Positions 36,499-45,568 of a DNA stretch of 64,000 nt are shown piece after piece. The notes beneath the pieces were generated by a model that saw only the letters and a list, made by a program, of their open reading frames with translations, made no database searches and was not told where the DNA came from. How positions within the stretch are numbered: the stretch's first letter is position 1; each line of letters starts with the position of its first letter. Both the position numbers and the translations under genes were made by a program. The stretch comes from Methanothermobacter sp. (lineage in GTDB: Archaea; Methanobacteriota; Methanobacteria; Methanobacteriales; Methanothermobacteraceae), in the NCBI RefSeq assembly GCF_030055425.1, contig NZ_JASFYE010000004.1, positions 33,591 through 97,590 of the forward strand, in the 5' to 3' direction.

Positions 36499-38577
36499 TC
36501 ACTGGTTATGTGATCTCTCCTTTAGGAGCCCCCTCACCTCACCCATGAACTTTTCTTCACCGACACGTTTCATGGTTGACGCGAGCCTCTCCCTCTGCGG
36601 CTTACTGGCATACCTGGTGTAGACCCTGATAACAGCGTCTATGTATTCCAGTATCTCATCAACAGTGTCAACACGGGTCTTTATACCCTCAACCAGTTCT
36701 CTACCAGCCTTACCGCCTATGTAGATTATGTAACCCTCTTCACGGGCACTCCTTGCAGTGTGTGGGCACTCCCTTATGCATTTACCGCAGCCCACACAGA
36801 GGTCATGGTTGGTGTAGGATGTCTCACCACGCACGCTGATGGCCTCCACCTTGCAGACCTCGAAGCACCTGCCGCAGCCGTTACAGATTTCCTCAACCGT
36901 CTCAGGGAACTCAACACCCGCGACACCCACATCGTGGATCTGGGGCCTCATGCACCTGTTTGGACAGCCACTCACCGCTATCTTGAACTTGTAGGGTGCT
37001 GGCATCTCCCTGAACCTATCCTCTATGGCACTGCAGATTGCTGTGGTGTCTATGATCCCGCTGCCACAGTTCTCCTTACCTGGACAGGCAAGTGTGGCCC
37101 TTACAAGGGGACCCTCTGAGCCTGTGAGGAGCCCTGCGGAGTTGAGTTCAGCAACGGCGTCCTCAACGTCAAAGCCACTCACATCGTGGAGCTCATAGGA
37201 TCCCCTGTTGGTGACCTTGATTCGTGCACCGTATTTTTCGGCGATCCTCACAAGTTCCTTCACCTCTGAAGGGCTGTACCAGCCTGATGGCCGGGCCCTG
37301 ACCCTTATGAAGTAGGTACCATCGGCCCTCCTGGATACGCCAGGGTAATCTGAGGTCCAGTAGAAGGAGATGTATTCACCACTCTTTCTCCTTCTCTCAA
37401 GTTCCCTCTGGAATCTTCTGAGTTTCAGGTCCCTCATCTTCTCTATTTTTGCGGTGTCTGCACCCTCCCTGAGTTCAACTGCACCGGCTATTTCAGCGCC
37501 CCTCCTGGTTCTCACTATGATGGTTGAGTAGCCCTCTGGGCTTCCAGCGGAGCCCACAGAGACGTCTGCAAGGCGAGCGTCAAAGTCCCTGCAGGATCTG
37601 CAGCCCTCTGAGATCCTGATGTCCCTGAGGTTCAGGGTTTCCCTCCTATCACCAAGGTCAACCTCAAGTTTACCCCTCCGGATGCTGAATTTTTCAACGT
37701 CCTCCATTCTGATACCATTTTCCCTCAGCACCTTTCTGAGGTCGCCATACTCGAATTTCTCGGTGCAGAAGAGGCCTATAAGGTAACGTATCTCGGGGAG
37801 TTTCACGGGTTTACCCTTTCTTCCAAGTTCCAGGTCATGCTTTGCAAGGTAGGGGAAGTACTGGAGTTTCCTGAGGCCGTTTATCTGGCAGGGAAGCCCA
37901 ACAACTGCCACCCTTTCAATTTCAAGGTCTCCGGCTGTTCTCAGTGCTTCAAGGGTGGATATGCTGTACTTTGACCCGCTTGTTTCCTCAAGGTCCTCTG
38001 CGGTCTGTACAAGGAGTGATACAGGTTTCCAGTGTTCGTCACCCACGACTATGGCGCCGTCGATTTCACCCTTCTCAAGGAGGTGCCTGAGGAATGATGT
38101 CACCACGCCACCGTCCTGGCCCCTGACGGGTCCCCTTCCATGGTAGACTTTCTCCTGGAACTTCTCCCTTATGCTGATCTGGTAACCGTCTGAGGAGACC
38201 CTGGGGCATACCTCGAAGCACATACCGTGGCCGTTTCTGAGGCACTCCTCCCGGAGCTCTGGGCGTCCGTCGAAGGATATGATGTTGTTGGGGCATATAA
38301 CGGCACAGGTACCGCACCTTGCGCAGATTCCTGACTCCACGATCTTTCCAGGTTTCCATTTCCTCTCTGAGGGGTACATCTCTGCTATTTTCTCTGCTGG
38401 GCCCATCCTCTCCAGGGCCTCGGCTATCACCTCCTTGGTGACATCGGTTTTTCTTGATGCGGCTATTGCCTCTGCACTGTCAAGTATGTGGGTTTTGAGT
38501 TCACGGGCAACCTCCTCCCTTTCCTCTGGGGGTAGTCTAAGGGTCGCCCTTTCTATGAATTCATCAAGTTTATTCAT
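36499..38577 (-). CDS. fsr: F420-dependent sulfite reductase with an N-terminal HAAS-like helical domain
   Basis: Fsr reduces sulfite to sulfide with F420H2. The 692-residue protein has, after an unusual N-terminal helical domain (1 to about 72; LPPEEREEVARELKTHIL, then ALERMGPAEKIAEMYP), ferredoxin-type clusters (CARCGTCAVICP), an FrhB/FpoF-like F420-oxidising domain, and a siroheme sulfite reductase domain with the coupled cluster and siroheme motifs CPGKENC and SGCPNRC. An inserted ferredoxin pair (CNGCGRCFEVCK, CVGCGKCIRECP) follows. The N-terminal part resembles the HAAS/permease-prefix domains found next to PadR regulators, and a padR gene is indeed directly upstream, overlapping by four bases (ATGA). 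Such a fusion is not a standard Fsr architecture. Confidence 0.88.
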   Translation of the reverse strand: MNKLDEFIERATLRLPPEEREEVARELKTHILDSAEAIAASRKTDVTKEVIAEALERMGPAEKIAEMYPSERKWKPGKIVESGICARCGTCAVICPNNIISFDGRPELREECLRNGHGMCFEVCPRVSSDGYQISIREKFQEKVYHGRGPVRGQDGGVVTSFLRHLLEKGEIDGAIVVGDEHWKPVSLLVQTAEDLEETSGSKYSISTLEALRTAGDLEIERVAVVGLPCQINGLRKLQYFPYLAKHDLELGRKGKPVKLPEIRYLIGLFCTEKFEYGDLRKVLRENGIRMEDVEKFSIRRGKLEVDLGDRRETLNLRDIRISEGCRSCRDFDARLADVSVGSAGSPEGYSTIIVRTRRGAEIAGAVELREGADTAKIEKMRDLKLRRFQRELERRRKSGEYISFYWTSDYPGVSRRADGTYFIRVRARPSGWYSPSEVKELVRIAEKYGARIKVTNRGSYELHDVSGFDVEDAVAELNSAGLLTGSEGPLVRATLACPGKENCGSGIIDTTAICSAIEDRFREMPAPYKFKIAVSGCPNRCMRPQIHDVGVAGVEFPETVEEICNGCGRCFEVCKVEAISVRGETSYTNHDLCVGCGKCIRECPHTARSAREEGYIIYIGGKAGRELVEGIKTRVDTVDEILEYIDAVIRVYTRYASKPQRERLASTMKRVGEEKFMGEVRGLLKERSHNQ

Positions 38578-38915
38578 TGATATTCCTCCATTGTGGTTTC
38601 AATTTCATTGAGGGCCTGGTTCACTGCCCTGAAAAATTCAAGCCATTTTTTTCTGACCTTCTTACCGTAATCGGTGATTCTGTAATATTTTCTGGGCCTT
38701 GCCTCACCTGTCATCCACGTGCTTTTGAGGATTCCCTCCCCCTCGAGTCTCCTCAGAAGTGGGTAGATGGTTCCCTCCTCGACCCTGAACCCTGATTCTT
38801 TGAGTTTTTTCACGATTTCATAGCCGTAAAGTTCCCTTTCAAGGAGGCAGACCACTGCGAGCTGTATGGCCCCGCGCCTGATTTCCTTTTCGAATCTTTC
38901 ACATATGCCACCCAT
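38574..38915 (-). CDS. PadR-family transcriptional regulator
   Basis: The 113-residue protein is a short (class II-like) PadR regulator: the winged helix contains LYGYEIVKKLKESGFRVEEGTIYPLLRRLEGEGIL and TGEARPRKYYRITDYGKKV, followed by one dimerising helix. It is the first gene of a two-gene operon with the sulfite reductase and lies just downstream of a 31-bp dyad that overlaps the expected transcription start, so autorepression is likely. The ATG at 38915 follows GAGGGTCATGAG. The inducing ligand is unknown; sulfite is an obvious candidate. Confidence 0.92.
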   Translation of the reverse strand: MGGICERFEKEIRRGAIQLAVVCLLERELYGYEIVKKLKESGFRVEEGTIYPLLRRLEGEGILKSTWMTGEARPRKYYRITDYGKKVRKKWLEFFRAVNQALNEIETTMEEYQ

Positions 38916-38932
38916 CTCATGACCCTCATATT

Positions 38933-38963
38933 ACACAGTTATGTGTTGTGCACATTACTGTGT
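38933..38963. promoter_or_regulatory. 31-bp dyad operator of the padR-fsr operon
   Basis: Arms ACACAGT-T-ATGTG (38933-38945) and CACAT-T-ACTGTGT (38951-38963) are complementary at 12 of 13 positions around a five-base centre. The inner ATGTG/CACAT halves resemble PadR-type sites. On the minus strand it follows the TATA box at 38972-38981 and covers the likely transcription start, the standard place for an archaeal repressor. Confidence 0.75.
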
Positions 38964-38971
38964 GGTAAACA

Positions 38972-38981
38972 GTATATAATC
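38972..38981 (-). promoter_or_regulatory. TATA box of the padR-fsr operon
   Basis: On the minus strand the sequence reads ATTATATACT, about 57 bases before the padR ATG. The start of transcription would fall at about 38950, in the middle of the dyad. The rest of the spacer to 39172 contains only AT-rich sequence and the promoter region of the histidine kinase. Confidence 0.6.
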
Positions 38982-39172
38982 TTTGTGTCCTCACCTTACA
39001 CAGGTGAATCGGATCAGGGGTCAGGGATAACCGGACACCTGTAACAGATAAAATGACTCTTTTTGTTCATTGCCATGATGAATGCGGTTTCAGGGATTTA
39101 ATAACCACATTTTTATTGTTTTTTCAAAAAATTTTTATGTTTAACCTCCTCAGATAGGTATGAGGTGTTCAG

Positions 39173-40828
39173 ATGGAGTTTGTTCCCTCCAAAAAGGATA
39201 TGAAAATGAAAAATACTGTGCCCCATCTGATGGGGTTCTTTCTGATTCTCTTCTCATCCGTGGCACTCCTCATGATGGCTGGAGGTGGATGGTCTCCCGA
39301 GGACCTCCCCACCCTCCACATGTCTCTTGTGCTGCTTGGTGCATCGATAATTCTCGCCGGCTTCTCCCACAGAAGAACAGCACTTTCCCTATCCATCATG
39401 ATAATCCCACTCCAGTTCATTCAATTTGCGGGATTTCAGGGTCTGCATACAGTTTTACCTGTATCATTGCTGGTGGCCTATTCGCTCAGCCTGATTCTCC
39501 TTATCCGCAGACACTACCATGCCGGGCAGACACTGGCATACATCACAGGGATCATAGCCTATGCCCTGGTGATGACCCACCTCACAGGTGTGGTGGAGGT
39601 TGTTGAGGCACTCAGGGTGGACCCCATCATTTCAGCTGAGCTCCTCATGGCCGCTGTGGGGTTACTGGGCCTCTATCCCCAGAGGGGAGTCACTGAACCA
39701 CTCTTCTCAGGGATGATGGGGGGATACACGGCACGGGTGCTCCTTGCAACCATGCTCACAGCCATAACGGTCACAGGAATCCTGATCCTGAGGGGCCGGG
39801 ACCAGCTGCCATTCCCTGCAGAGATATTCCTCCTTTCACTGACAGTTGCGCTCATCATAGTTACCATAACCTTCACAGCCTACAGGCTCAACACAGTTGA
39901 CCATGAACGCATCATGAATGAAAGGGGGCTCAGGAGGGCACGCAGATTCTTCAGGGATGTGGTTGAGAACCTTGAGGAGGCCGTTGCAGTCATCGATGAA
40001 GACGGCAATCCACTGCACCTCAACAGGGCAATGAAGAAACTTGGAATTGACTTCAGGTCCATTCATGATAGGTTCATGGATGCCAGGGCGCCCTCATACA
40101 TCAGGAGCCTTAAAGCGGGGGATAGAAACTTCACCGGCTGGTACATTCCCCTGGATGAAGGGGCAATAATCTCCCTCACAGACATAACAGACCTCATGAG
40201 GACACAGGAGGAACTCCAGCGGAACATCATGGAGAAGGATGCGCTGCTCCGGGAACTCCATCACAGGGTGAAGAATAACCTCCAGATCATCCTTAGCCTC
40301 ATAAACATGCAGATGAGATCCGCAAGTGGAGATGCAAGGAAGGCTCTCGTCCGGACATCAACCAGAGTCCAGACCCTGGCAGCCATCCATGAATCCGTTT
40401 ATGGGCTGGGGAGCCTGGCAGAGGTGAAGATGCATGAGTGCATAGGGAGGATAGCAGAGAACCTCAGATCAGTATTTGATGCAGTGGATGTTGAATTCCA
40501 CATAGACGCCCGGCATGTCTTCAACGTTGAGACAGCAATGCCACTGGCCCTCATAGTAAATGAACTGGTATCCAACTCCATTCAGCATGCATTTCCTGAA
40601 GGTAGAGGCACCGTGAAGGTTGAAATCAGCAGAATGAACTCAGAGTACTGTCTGAGGGTAGTGGATGATGGTGTGGGGTTTTCAGGTGAAAAGAGGATGG
40701 GCCTCCAACTTGCACTGAACCTCGCCAGGCAGATAGAGGGAGACCTGAGGATACTCCTCAGGGAGGATGGAGGGGGTACAGAGGTCACGGTACCCTTCAG
40801 GGAGCTTCACTACAGGAGGAGACTTTAA
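39173..40828 (+). CDS. Membrane sensor histidine kinase (HisKA_2 type)
   Basis: The 551-residue protein has six to eight N-terminal hydrophobic helices (to about residue 240), a PAS-like domain (VVENLEEAVAVIDEDGNPLHLNRAM), then a HisKA_2 phosphoacceptor LLRELHHRVKNNLQIILSLINMQM and a HATPase domain with NELVSNSIQHAFPEGRG, VVDDGVGF and GMGLQLALNLARQIEGD-like boxes. It therefore autophosphorylates on His in response to a membrane or intramembrane signal. No response regulator lies next to it. ATG 39173 follows GAGGTGTTCAG. Confidence 0.9.
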   Translation: MEFVPSKKDMKMKNTVPHLMGFFLILFSSVALLMMAGGGWSPEDLPTLHMSLVLLGASIILAGFSHRRTALSLSIMIIPLQFIQFAGFQGLHTVLPVSLLVAYSLSLILLIRRHYHAGQTLAYITGIIAYALVMTHLTGVVEVVEALRVDPIISAELLMAAVGLLGLYPQRGVTEPLFSGMMGGYTARVLLATMLTAITVTGILILRGRDQLPFPAEIFLLSLTVALIIVTITFTAYRLNTVDHERIMNERGLRRARRFFRDVVENLEEAVAVIDEDGNPLHLNRAMKKLGIDFRSIHDRFMDARAPSYIRSLKAGDRNFTGWYIPLDEGAIISLTDITDLMRTQEELQRNIMEKDALLRELHHRVKNNLQIILSLINMQMRSASGDARKALVRTSTRVQTLAAIHESVYGLGSLAEVKMHECIGRIAENLRSVFDAVDVEFHIDARHVFNVETAMPLALIVNELVSNSIQHAFPEGRGTVKVEISRMNSEYCLRVVDDGVGFSGEKRMGLQLALNLARQIEGDLRILLREDGGGTEVTVPFRELHYRRRL

Positions 40829-40911
40829 TAGGTGTGCTCTGTAACATGGAGCCCATTTACCTCCTGAGGATTATAAATGTGTCCTGCAACATAACATGGC
40901 AGGGGATTCAT

Positions 40912-41501
40912 ATGCACGTCTATATTCTCTTTACACATCCATCCAGGAAGTCCTTTTCAGGGGAGTCCTTGAGGCATTTACAGAGGGCCTCAGTGAAGCC
41001 GGGCACACATATGAGATCGGGGACCTCTACAGGATGAACTTCAGGCCGGAGCTGAGTCAGGAGGAGTACCTCAGGGAGATCAGCCAGGACGCGGGGTCAC
41101 CCTTACCAGGGGATGTTATGGAGGAGCATGAGAAGATCGGGAGGGCCGATGTCCTTGCGTTCATCTATCCCCTCTGGTGGAGTGACTGCCCCGCGAAACT
41201 CAAGGGATGGTTTGACCGGGGCTGGACCTACGGGTACGCCTACTTCTATGAGGATGGAGAGCGGGGTACTAGGATCGACATTGAAAAGGCTGTGGTGCTC
41301 TGCTCTGCAGGTCACACAGAGGAACACCTTGAGGGTACAGGCATTGCAGAGAGCATGCGCAGTGTCATGTTAGGCGACAGGCTGCTCGGGGTTGGTGTTG
41401 GGAGTGTCACCATGGAGATCCCTGGGGGTATGGTGCCAGGGGATGACTCCAGGAGGGAGATAAACCTTATGAGGGCCCGCAGTCCAGGGAGGAACCTCTA
41501 A
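40912..41501 (+). pseudogene. Flavodoxin-fold NAD(P)H:quinone reductase-like gene with a one-base frameshift
   Basis: From ATG 40912 the frame reads MHVYILFTHPSRKSFSGE, the FMN phosphate-binding start of the NQO1/MdaB/KefG family. It then shifts: the family sequence VLEAFTEGLSEAGHTYEIGDLY continues one base out of frame and runs to 41501 through IFVYPLWWSDCPAKLKGWFDRG-like landmarks (IYPLWWSDCPAKLKGWFDR). Adding one G near 40961-40966 would give an intact 196-residue protein. Intact relatives reduce quinones or flavins with NAD(P)H. A sequence error is quite possible. Confidence 0.75.
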
Positions 41502-41713
41502 GGAAAGTATTTCATTTTAATGGGGTAATCTGACCGTGATTATCCGATCTTTCAAACCAGGAATTAGACCCCCCAGACACATCTATGGATGGAGTTATAA
41601 GATCAGACGTAAGTATAGTAATACACATCTCATGCTATTCTGACATTAAATAATATTTAATTATTTATACCTCATACACAGATTAAAGGGTGTCACAGAT
41701 CAGGGGTGATACC

Positions 41714-42142
41714 ATGACCACAATGACCAGGATAAGCATGTCTCTTCCAAGTAAACTTCTTGAGGAGTTTGATGAGATACTGAGGAACCGTGGATACCAG
41801 TCAAGGTCCAAGGGTATAAGGGATGCCATAAAGGACTACATTGTCAGGTACAGGTGGATGAATGAGATGGAGGGTGAGAGGACAGGGATAGTCTCGGTGA
41901 TCTACAACCACCACACAGGGGCAATGGAGGAAATAGCCGACATACAGCACCACTACAGGGAGTACATAGACGCTGTCATGAGGGTTCATCTCACAGAAAA
42001 ACATCGCCTTGAGGTCCTCGTGGTGAGGGGTGATGTTGCAGAGATACGTGAACTCACAGAGAGGATGATGGGTCTACGGGGAGTTGAACACGTGAGACTC
42101 ACCAGTGTCTCAGCTGAAGAGGAGGTGGAATATGAGAGGTAA
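41714..42142 (+). CDS. NikR-like ribbon-helix-helix regulator lacking two nickel ligands
   Basis: The 142-residue protein has the NikR arrangement: a ribbon-helix-helix start (RISMSLPSKLLEEFDEIL, YQSRSKGIRDAI) and a C-terminal ACT-like domain. Aligned with known NikR proteins, the high-affinity nickel site keeps His79 (IQHHY) and His92 (VH), but the third His is Arg90 and the Cys is Arg98 (KHRLE). Classical nickel sensing is therefore doubtful; another metal or none may be used. ATG 41714 follows GGGGTGATACC. The 210 bases upstream are very AT-rich with a TAAATAA...TTATTTA dyad at about 41648. Confidence 0.85.
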   Translation: MTTMTRISMSLPSKLLEEFDEILRNRGYQSRSKGIRDAIKDYIVRYRWMNEMEGERTGIVSVIYNHHTGAMEEIADIQHHYREYIDAVMRVHLTEKHRLEVLVVRGDVAEIRELTERMMGLRGVEHVRLTSVSAEEEVEYER

Positions 42143-42425
42143 CTGGTGAAACATAGAAACCGGATGATTGTAGATGAAGTATAATTATAGATTTACTCGT
42201 CGTTACTGAATAGAAATGCAGTATTCATGTGTATCAGCGGATATGAGTGCTAGGAGGTTAAGAGTATGTTTATTGTGTTTTAGACCCTATGATTCAATGT
42301 TCCACAGGTCCTATGAACTTAACGGTTTTTACTAAGTCTCAGCCATTTCAAATCCAAAAACATAACTAGAATCAAAATGCAGAAATTATACATATAACTA
42401 AATAATTGAACTTTTAATTAAGGGG

Positions 42426-44203
42426 ATGTTGGGAGTGTCAGTTGATCCAAGTTACGTCAAGAGTGTGGATGATCTTCTAAGGGGAATTGAAAATGGAGAA
42501 TATGCAATCCCGCTCTTCCAGAGGAAGTTTGAGTGGCAACCTCAAATGGTATCTGAACTTATAGTTTCTATATTACAGGATTACTACACGGGCCTTCTTC
42601 TTTTCTGGGAACTGCCCGATGAGTTTTCAATGGGGGAGTGGGATCCTATATGGGGGGCCAGAAAACCTGAGAAGCCATCTATAATGGTTCTTGATGGTCA
42701 GCAGAGATTATCATCCCTATATTATGCCATTTACAGTCCAGAAAAGAAGTTCCCAAATAGGAATACCTATTACCGTTTTTTCATTGATATAGCGAGGTAT
42801 CTTGAGGGTGACTACGAAGAAGCAGTCTACTATGAGTATTCCAGGCGATACATGTCATTGCAGGAGATAAAGGAGAGGAAGGAAACATGGATAGAAAACA
42901 ACAGATTCCCGCTTTCGCTCTTACAGGATAGGAAGTTTCTGAATTCAGAATTCAATGAATGGTTAACTTCATACACAAAAAATTTTGTGGATCCTGAGGA
43001 AATTAAAGCTTTCTTGAAACACGCGATAAAATAGCTAAAATAAGAAACATCCTTGATTACGGTTTTATAACCCATACACTTGGTAAGGAAAGAGAACTGC
43101 CAGATATATGTGAGATATTCGCCAGGATAAATCAGAAGGGAATGAGGCTATCAACATTTGACCTCATGAATGCCTTTCTGTTTCCACGTGGCATTCATCT
43201 GAGAGAAATCTGGGAACAGAATGATAGGCTGGAAATTAAACGGATACACCCAAAAATGGGAGAATATCTCCTTAAAACAGTTTCACTCTACAAACAGGAC
43301 TACTGTTCCTCGAAATATATTTACTATCTTGTCCCAGGACATCAGATAAAAAAGAGGGATGAACAGAAAAAAGTCGCAATAGTAAAAGATAAGGAAGAAT
43401 TCATGGAATTATGGAATAAATCATACAGATATACAGCTAAAGCTGTTGAAAGGATAAAAAATACAGGTAAAAATGATTTTGGCGCGATAAAAGATATATT
43501 TATACCAAACACAACAATGATCCCTGTGATGGCAGCCATTCTCTGGACGTATGATGAACTGGGTACTAATAAGATAAGTGAGAGGAAATTCAATGAGACC
43601 CTTTCCAGATGGTTCTGGTCTGCGGTTATCCTTGAAAGCTACAGCGGATCATCAGACAGTATAATGTCAGAGGATTACAGGGACTTTAAGAAATGGTTTG
43701 ATAAAAAAGACGAATCGGTTATCAGAAGGATAAGAAATATAAGTCCTGAACGGATAGACAAACTGGATTTCAGAAACATAAAGATGGGGTCAGCGCTTTA
43801 TAAAGGCATCATGTGTTTACTTGCGCTGAATGGCGTCAGGGATTTCTTTACAGGAAGAACAATTGATACCGGGACCTACAGGGCTGAGAAGGTACATGAC
43901 CACCACATATTTCCAAAGAACATCAAAAACCTGCCAGAATCATCCCTCTTTAAATCCACGCGTGATTGCATACTCAACAAGACCCTCATTCTGGATGAGA
44001 CAAATGAAAAAATAAATCACAGAAGACCATCGGAATACCTCAGAAAAATAGATCTCGATGAAAGTCAGTTGAGAGAGGTCATGAATACACACTTCATTTC
44101 AGAGAGGGCAATGCAATACCTTCTAGATGATGATTATGATAACTTTATTCTGGAGAGGGAGCGGACGATTAAAGAAAGGCTCAAGGAACTCTTAGGTCTA
44201 TAA
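42426..44203 (+). pseudogene. GmrSD-like DUF262/DUF1524 endonuclease gene split by a one-base frameshift
   Basis: The first part (to about 43010) is a DUF262 domain with LFQRKFEWQ and the DGQQRLSSLYYAIY nucleotide-dependent motif; the second part continues it as RDKIAKIRNILDYGF...INQKGMRLSTFDLMNA and ends in a DUF1524 HNH nuclease with VHDHHIFPKNI and NKTLILDETNEKI. The frames join if one T is added at 43010-43012, restoring 592 residues. This is the domain order of GmrSD, a type IV restriction enzyme that attacks modified phage DNA. Codon use is clearly more AT-rich than the neighbours, suggesting transfer. The 283-base spacer upstream has a TATA-like ATTATACATATAA at about 42386 and no gene. 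Confidence 0.85.
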
Positions 44204-44223
44204 AATTGATGTGGTGGTGATGA

Positions 44224-44334
44224 ATGACGGTTCCTGAGGAGGCAAAGGATATCTCTGCATGCTGCTGTACAGTTGGAATTTTGTTTCTCATGTGCCTGGC
44301 GATATCCCTCTTTCTCACCCTGCTCCTCACATGA
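44224..44334 (+). CDS. Cys-rich single-helix micropeptide
   Basis: A 36-residue frame starts at ATG 44224 after a strong GGTGGTGATGA ribosome site, 20 bases past the endonuclease gene. The product MTVPEEAKDISACCCTVGIL and on has a triple Cys and one membrane helix. The strength of the ribosome site argues for translation. No family is recognised; co-transcription with the endonuclease is possible. Confidence 0.5.
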   Translation: MTVPEEAKDISACCCTVGILFLMCLAISLFLTLLLT

Positions 44335-44353
44335 TGGAAAGGAGCACGTCAGA

Positions 44354-44878
44354 TCACTCTATCTTCATCCCACATAAAGTCCCTGATGGTGTTAATAGGT
44401 TACCCCTGGCTGTTAAACCAAAGGAGGCTATATCCTCAGGGTAGTATCCATCCTCAAATGCCCAATCTGTTGTTTTAAAGTAGGCGGTTTCTCCTGGTCT
44501 CAGAGTCTTTACCGTGGATGAATTGGTGAAGAGCGGAGCCATTCCAAGGGCGATGACCTCTCCATCTGAGTTATAGCCCTTGACCCATACATAGTCCAGT
44601 AGGAGTGTGGCCCTGTACCTGTTCTGGACCACCCCCTCCACCACGTAGCCTCCGCTGGGATCAACCAGTACTGTGTAGTTGAGCACCTCTGCCTGGACAT
44701 CCCCCATGTGGAGGTTGTAGAAATAGGATGACCCATCGCTGTGACCCATCATGAACATCAAGAACCCCCATATTATGATGAGGGATACCACTATACCTGC
44801 CTTTGTGAAGGTCCCCCTCCTCCTCCACCAGCGCATGAAAAAGTTTCCATTATTTTCTTCACGGAAATCCTCAGCCAT
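44354..44878 (-). CDS. Membrane-anchored FxLYD-like domain protein, copy A
   Basis: The 174-residue protein has a basic cytoplasmic start (MRWWRRRGTFTKAG), one membrane helix and an external beta domain (EVLNYTVLVDPSGGYVVEGVVQNRY, VKGYNSDGEVIALG, LRPGETAYFKTT), the pattern of FxLYD domains. The ATG at 44878 follows AAAGGTGATCTGA. The next gene upstream, 14 bases away, encodes a paralogue, so the pair arose by tandem duplication and is probably one operon. Role unknown. Confidence 0.72.
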   Translation of the reverse strand: MAEDFREENNGNFFMRWWRRRGTFTKAGIVVSLIIIWGFLMFMMGHSDGSSYFYNLHMGDVQAEVLNYTVLVDPSGGYVVEGVVQNRYRATLLLDYVWVKGYNSDGEVIALGMAPLFTNSSTVKTLRPGETAYFKTTDWAFEDGYYPEDIASFGLTARGNLLTPSGTLCGMKIE

Positions 44879-44891
44879 TCAGATCACCTTT

Positions 44892-45377
44892 CTATGCCCA
44901 TGCATAGCCGGAACATTCTGTTTTAATCCCAATGAGGATATCATCGGGGCTGTAACCCTCAAAGATGGGGCAATCTCCCCTGAACTTCACCTTCTCCCCC
45001 GGCCTTATTTCCCCTGAACCGGTTATGAATAGGGGGGCGTACAGTACCATTTCACCACTGGAGTTAAATCCCTTCACTTCCAGGCTTGGGTTGAGCAGTA
45101 TGGGTTTATCATAGTTGTTCTGGATTTCCCCCTGGATCTCATATAACCCATCCTGGCCCTTCTGGATTGTGTAGTTCACAATGTTCACCTGGAAGGAGTC
45201 CTTTTCGTATTCTATGGCTCCAGCAAGACCCTTATCGTAACCATAGGAATATAAGGCGGCGGACCAGATGATCACCCCAAGGACGATGATGGAGGCCCTT
45301 GTGAGTGGTCCCCTGCGGTTCCACCAGCCGGCAAACTTTCCAGTTTTCCTATCACTACCATTGGAATCCATCGACAT
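44892..45377 (-). CDS. Membrane-anchored FxLYD-like domain protein, copy B
   Basis: This 161-residue paralogue of copy A has the same plan: WWNRRGPLTRASI, one helix, then IVNYTIQKGQDGLYEIQGEIQNNY, VKGFNSSGEMVLY and IRPGEKVKFRGD. Cys residues near the end (GDCP, TECSGY) could form an external disulfide. The ATG at 45377 follows ATAAGGTGGTTAA. An AT-rich promoter region (about 45415-45445) lies upstream. Confidence 0.72.
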   Translation of the reverse strand: MSMDSNGSDRKTGKFAGWWNRRGPLTRASIIVLGVIIWSAALYSYGYDKGLAGAIEYEKDSFQVNIVNYTIQKGQDGLYEIQGEIQNNYDKPILLNPSLEVKGFNSSGEMVLYAPLFITGSGEIRPGEKVKFRGDCPIFEGYSPDDILIGIKTECSGYAWA

Positions 45378-45568
45378 TTAACCACCTTATAACTGAACAG
45401 TAATAGTATTGAATCATATAATTTAAATTTTTATATTTTTATTTCATCATTAAAACTTAACATGGCAAATAAAAATCTGTGATTGGAGGACGGTTATGGT
45501 CCCTGGAGAGCTGACCTGCGTAATAGTTCTCTATTACGAAGTTAATCCCCTGGCCGGTACCTTATATA

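Noticed and set aside
38075-38359. Alternative minus-strand frame inside the sulfite reductase
   Set aside because: The main frame carries all cluster motifs; this one is its frame shadow.
42143-42425. Possible RNA or small gene in the 283-base spacer before the DUF262 gene
   Set aside because: No coding frame, no tRNA-like fold and no strong hairpin seen; only AT-rich promoter-like sequence near its end.
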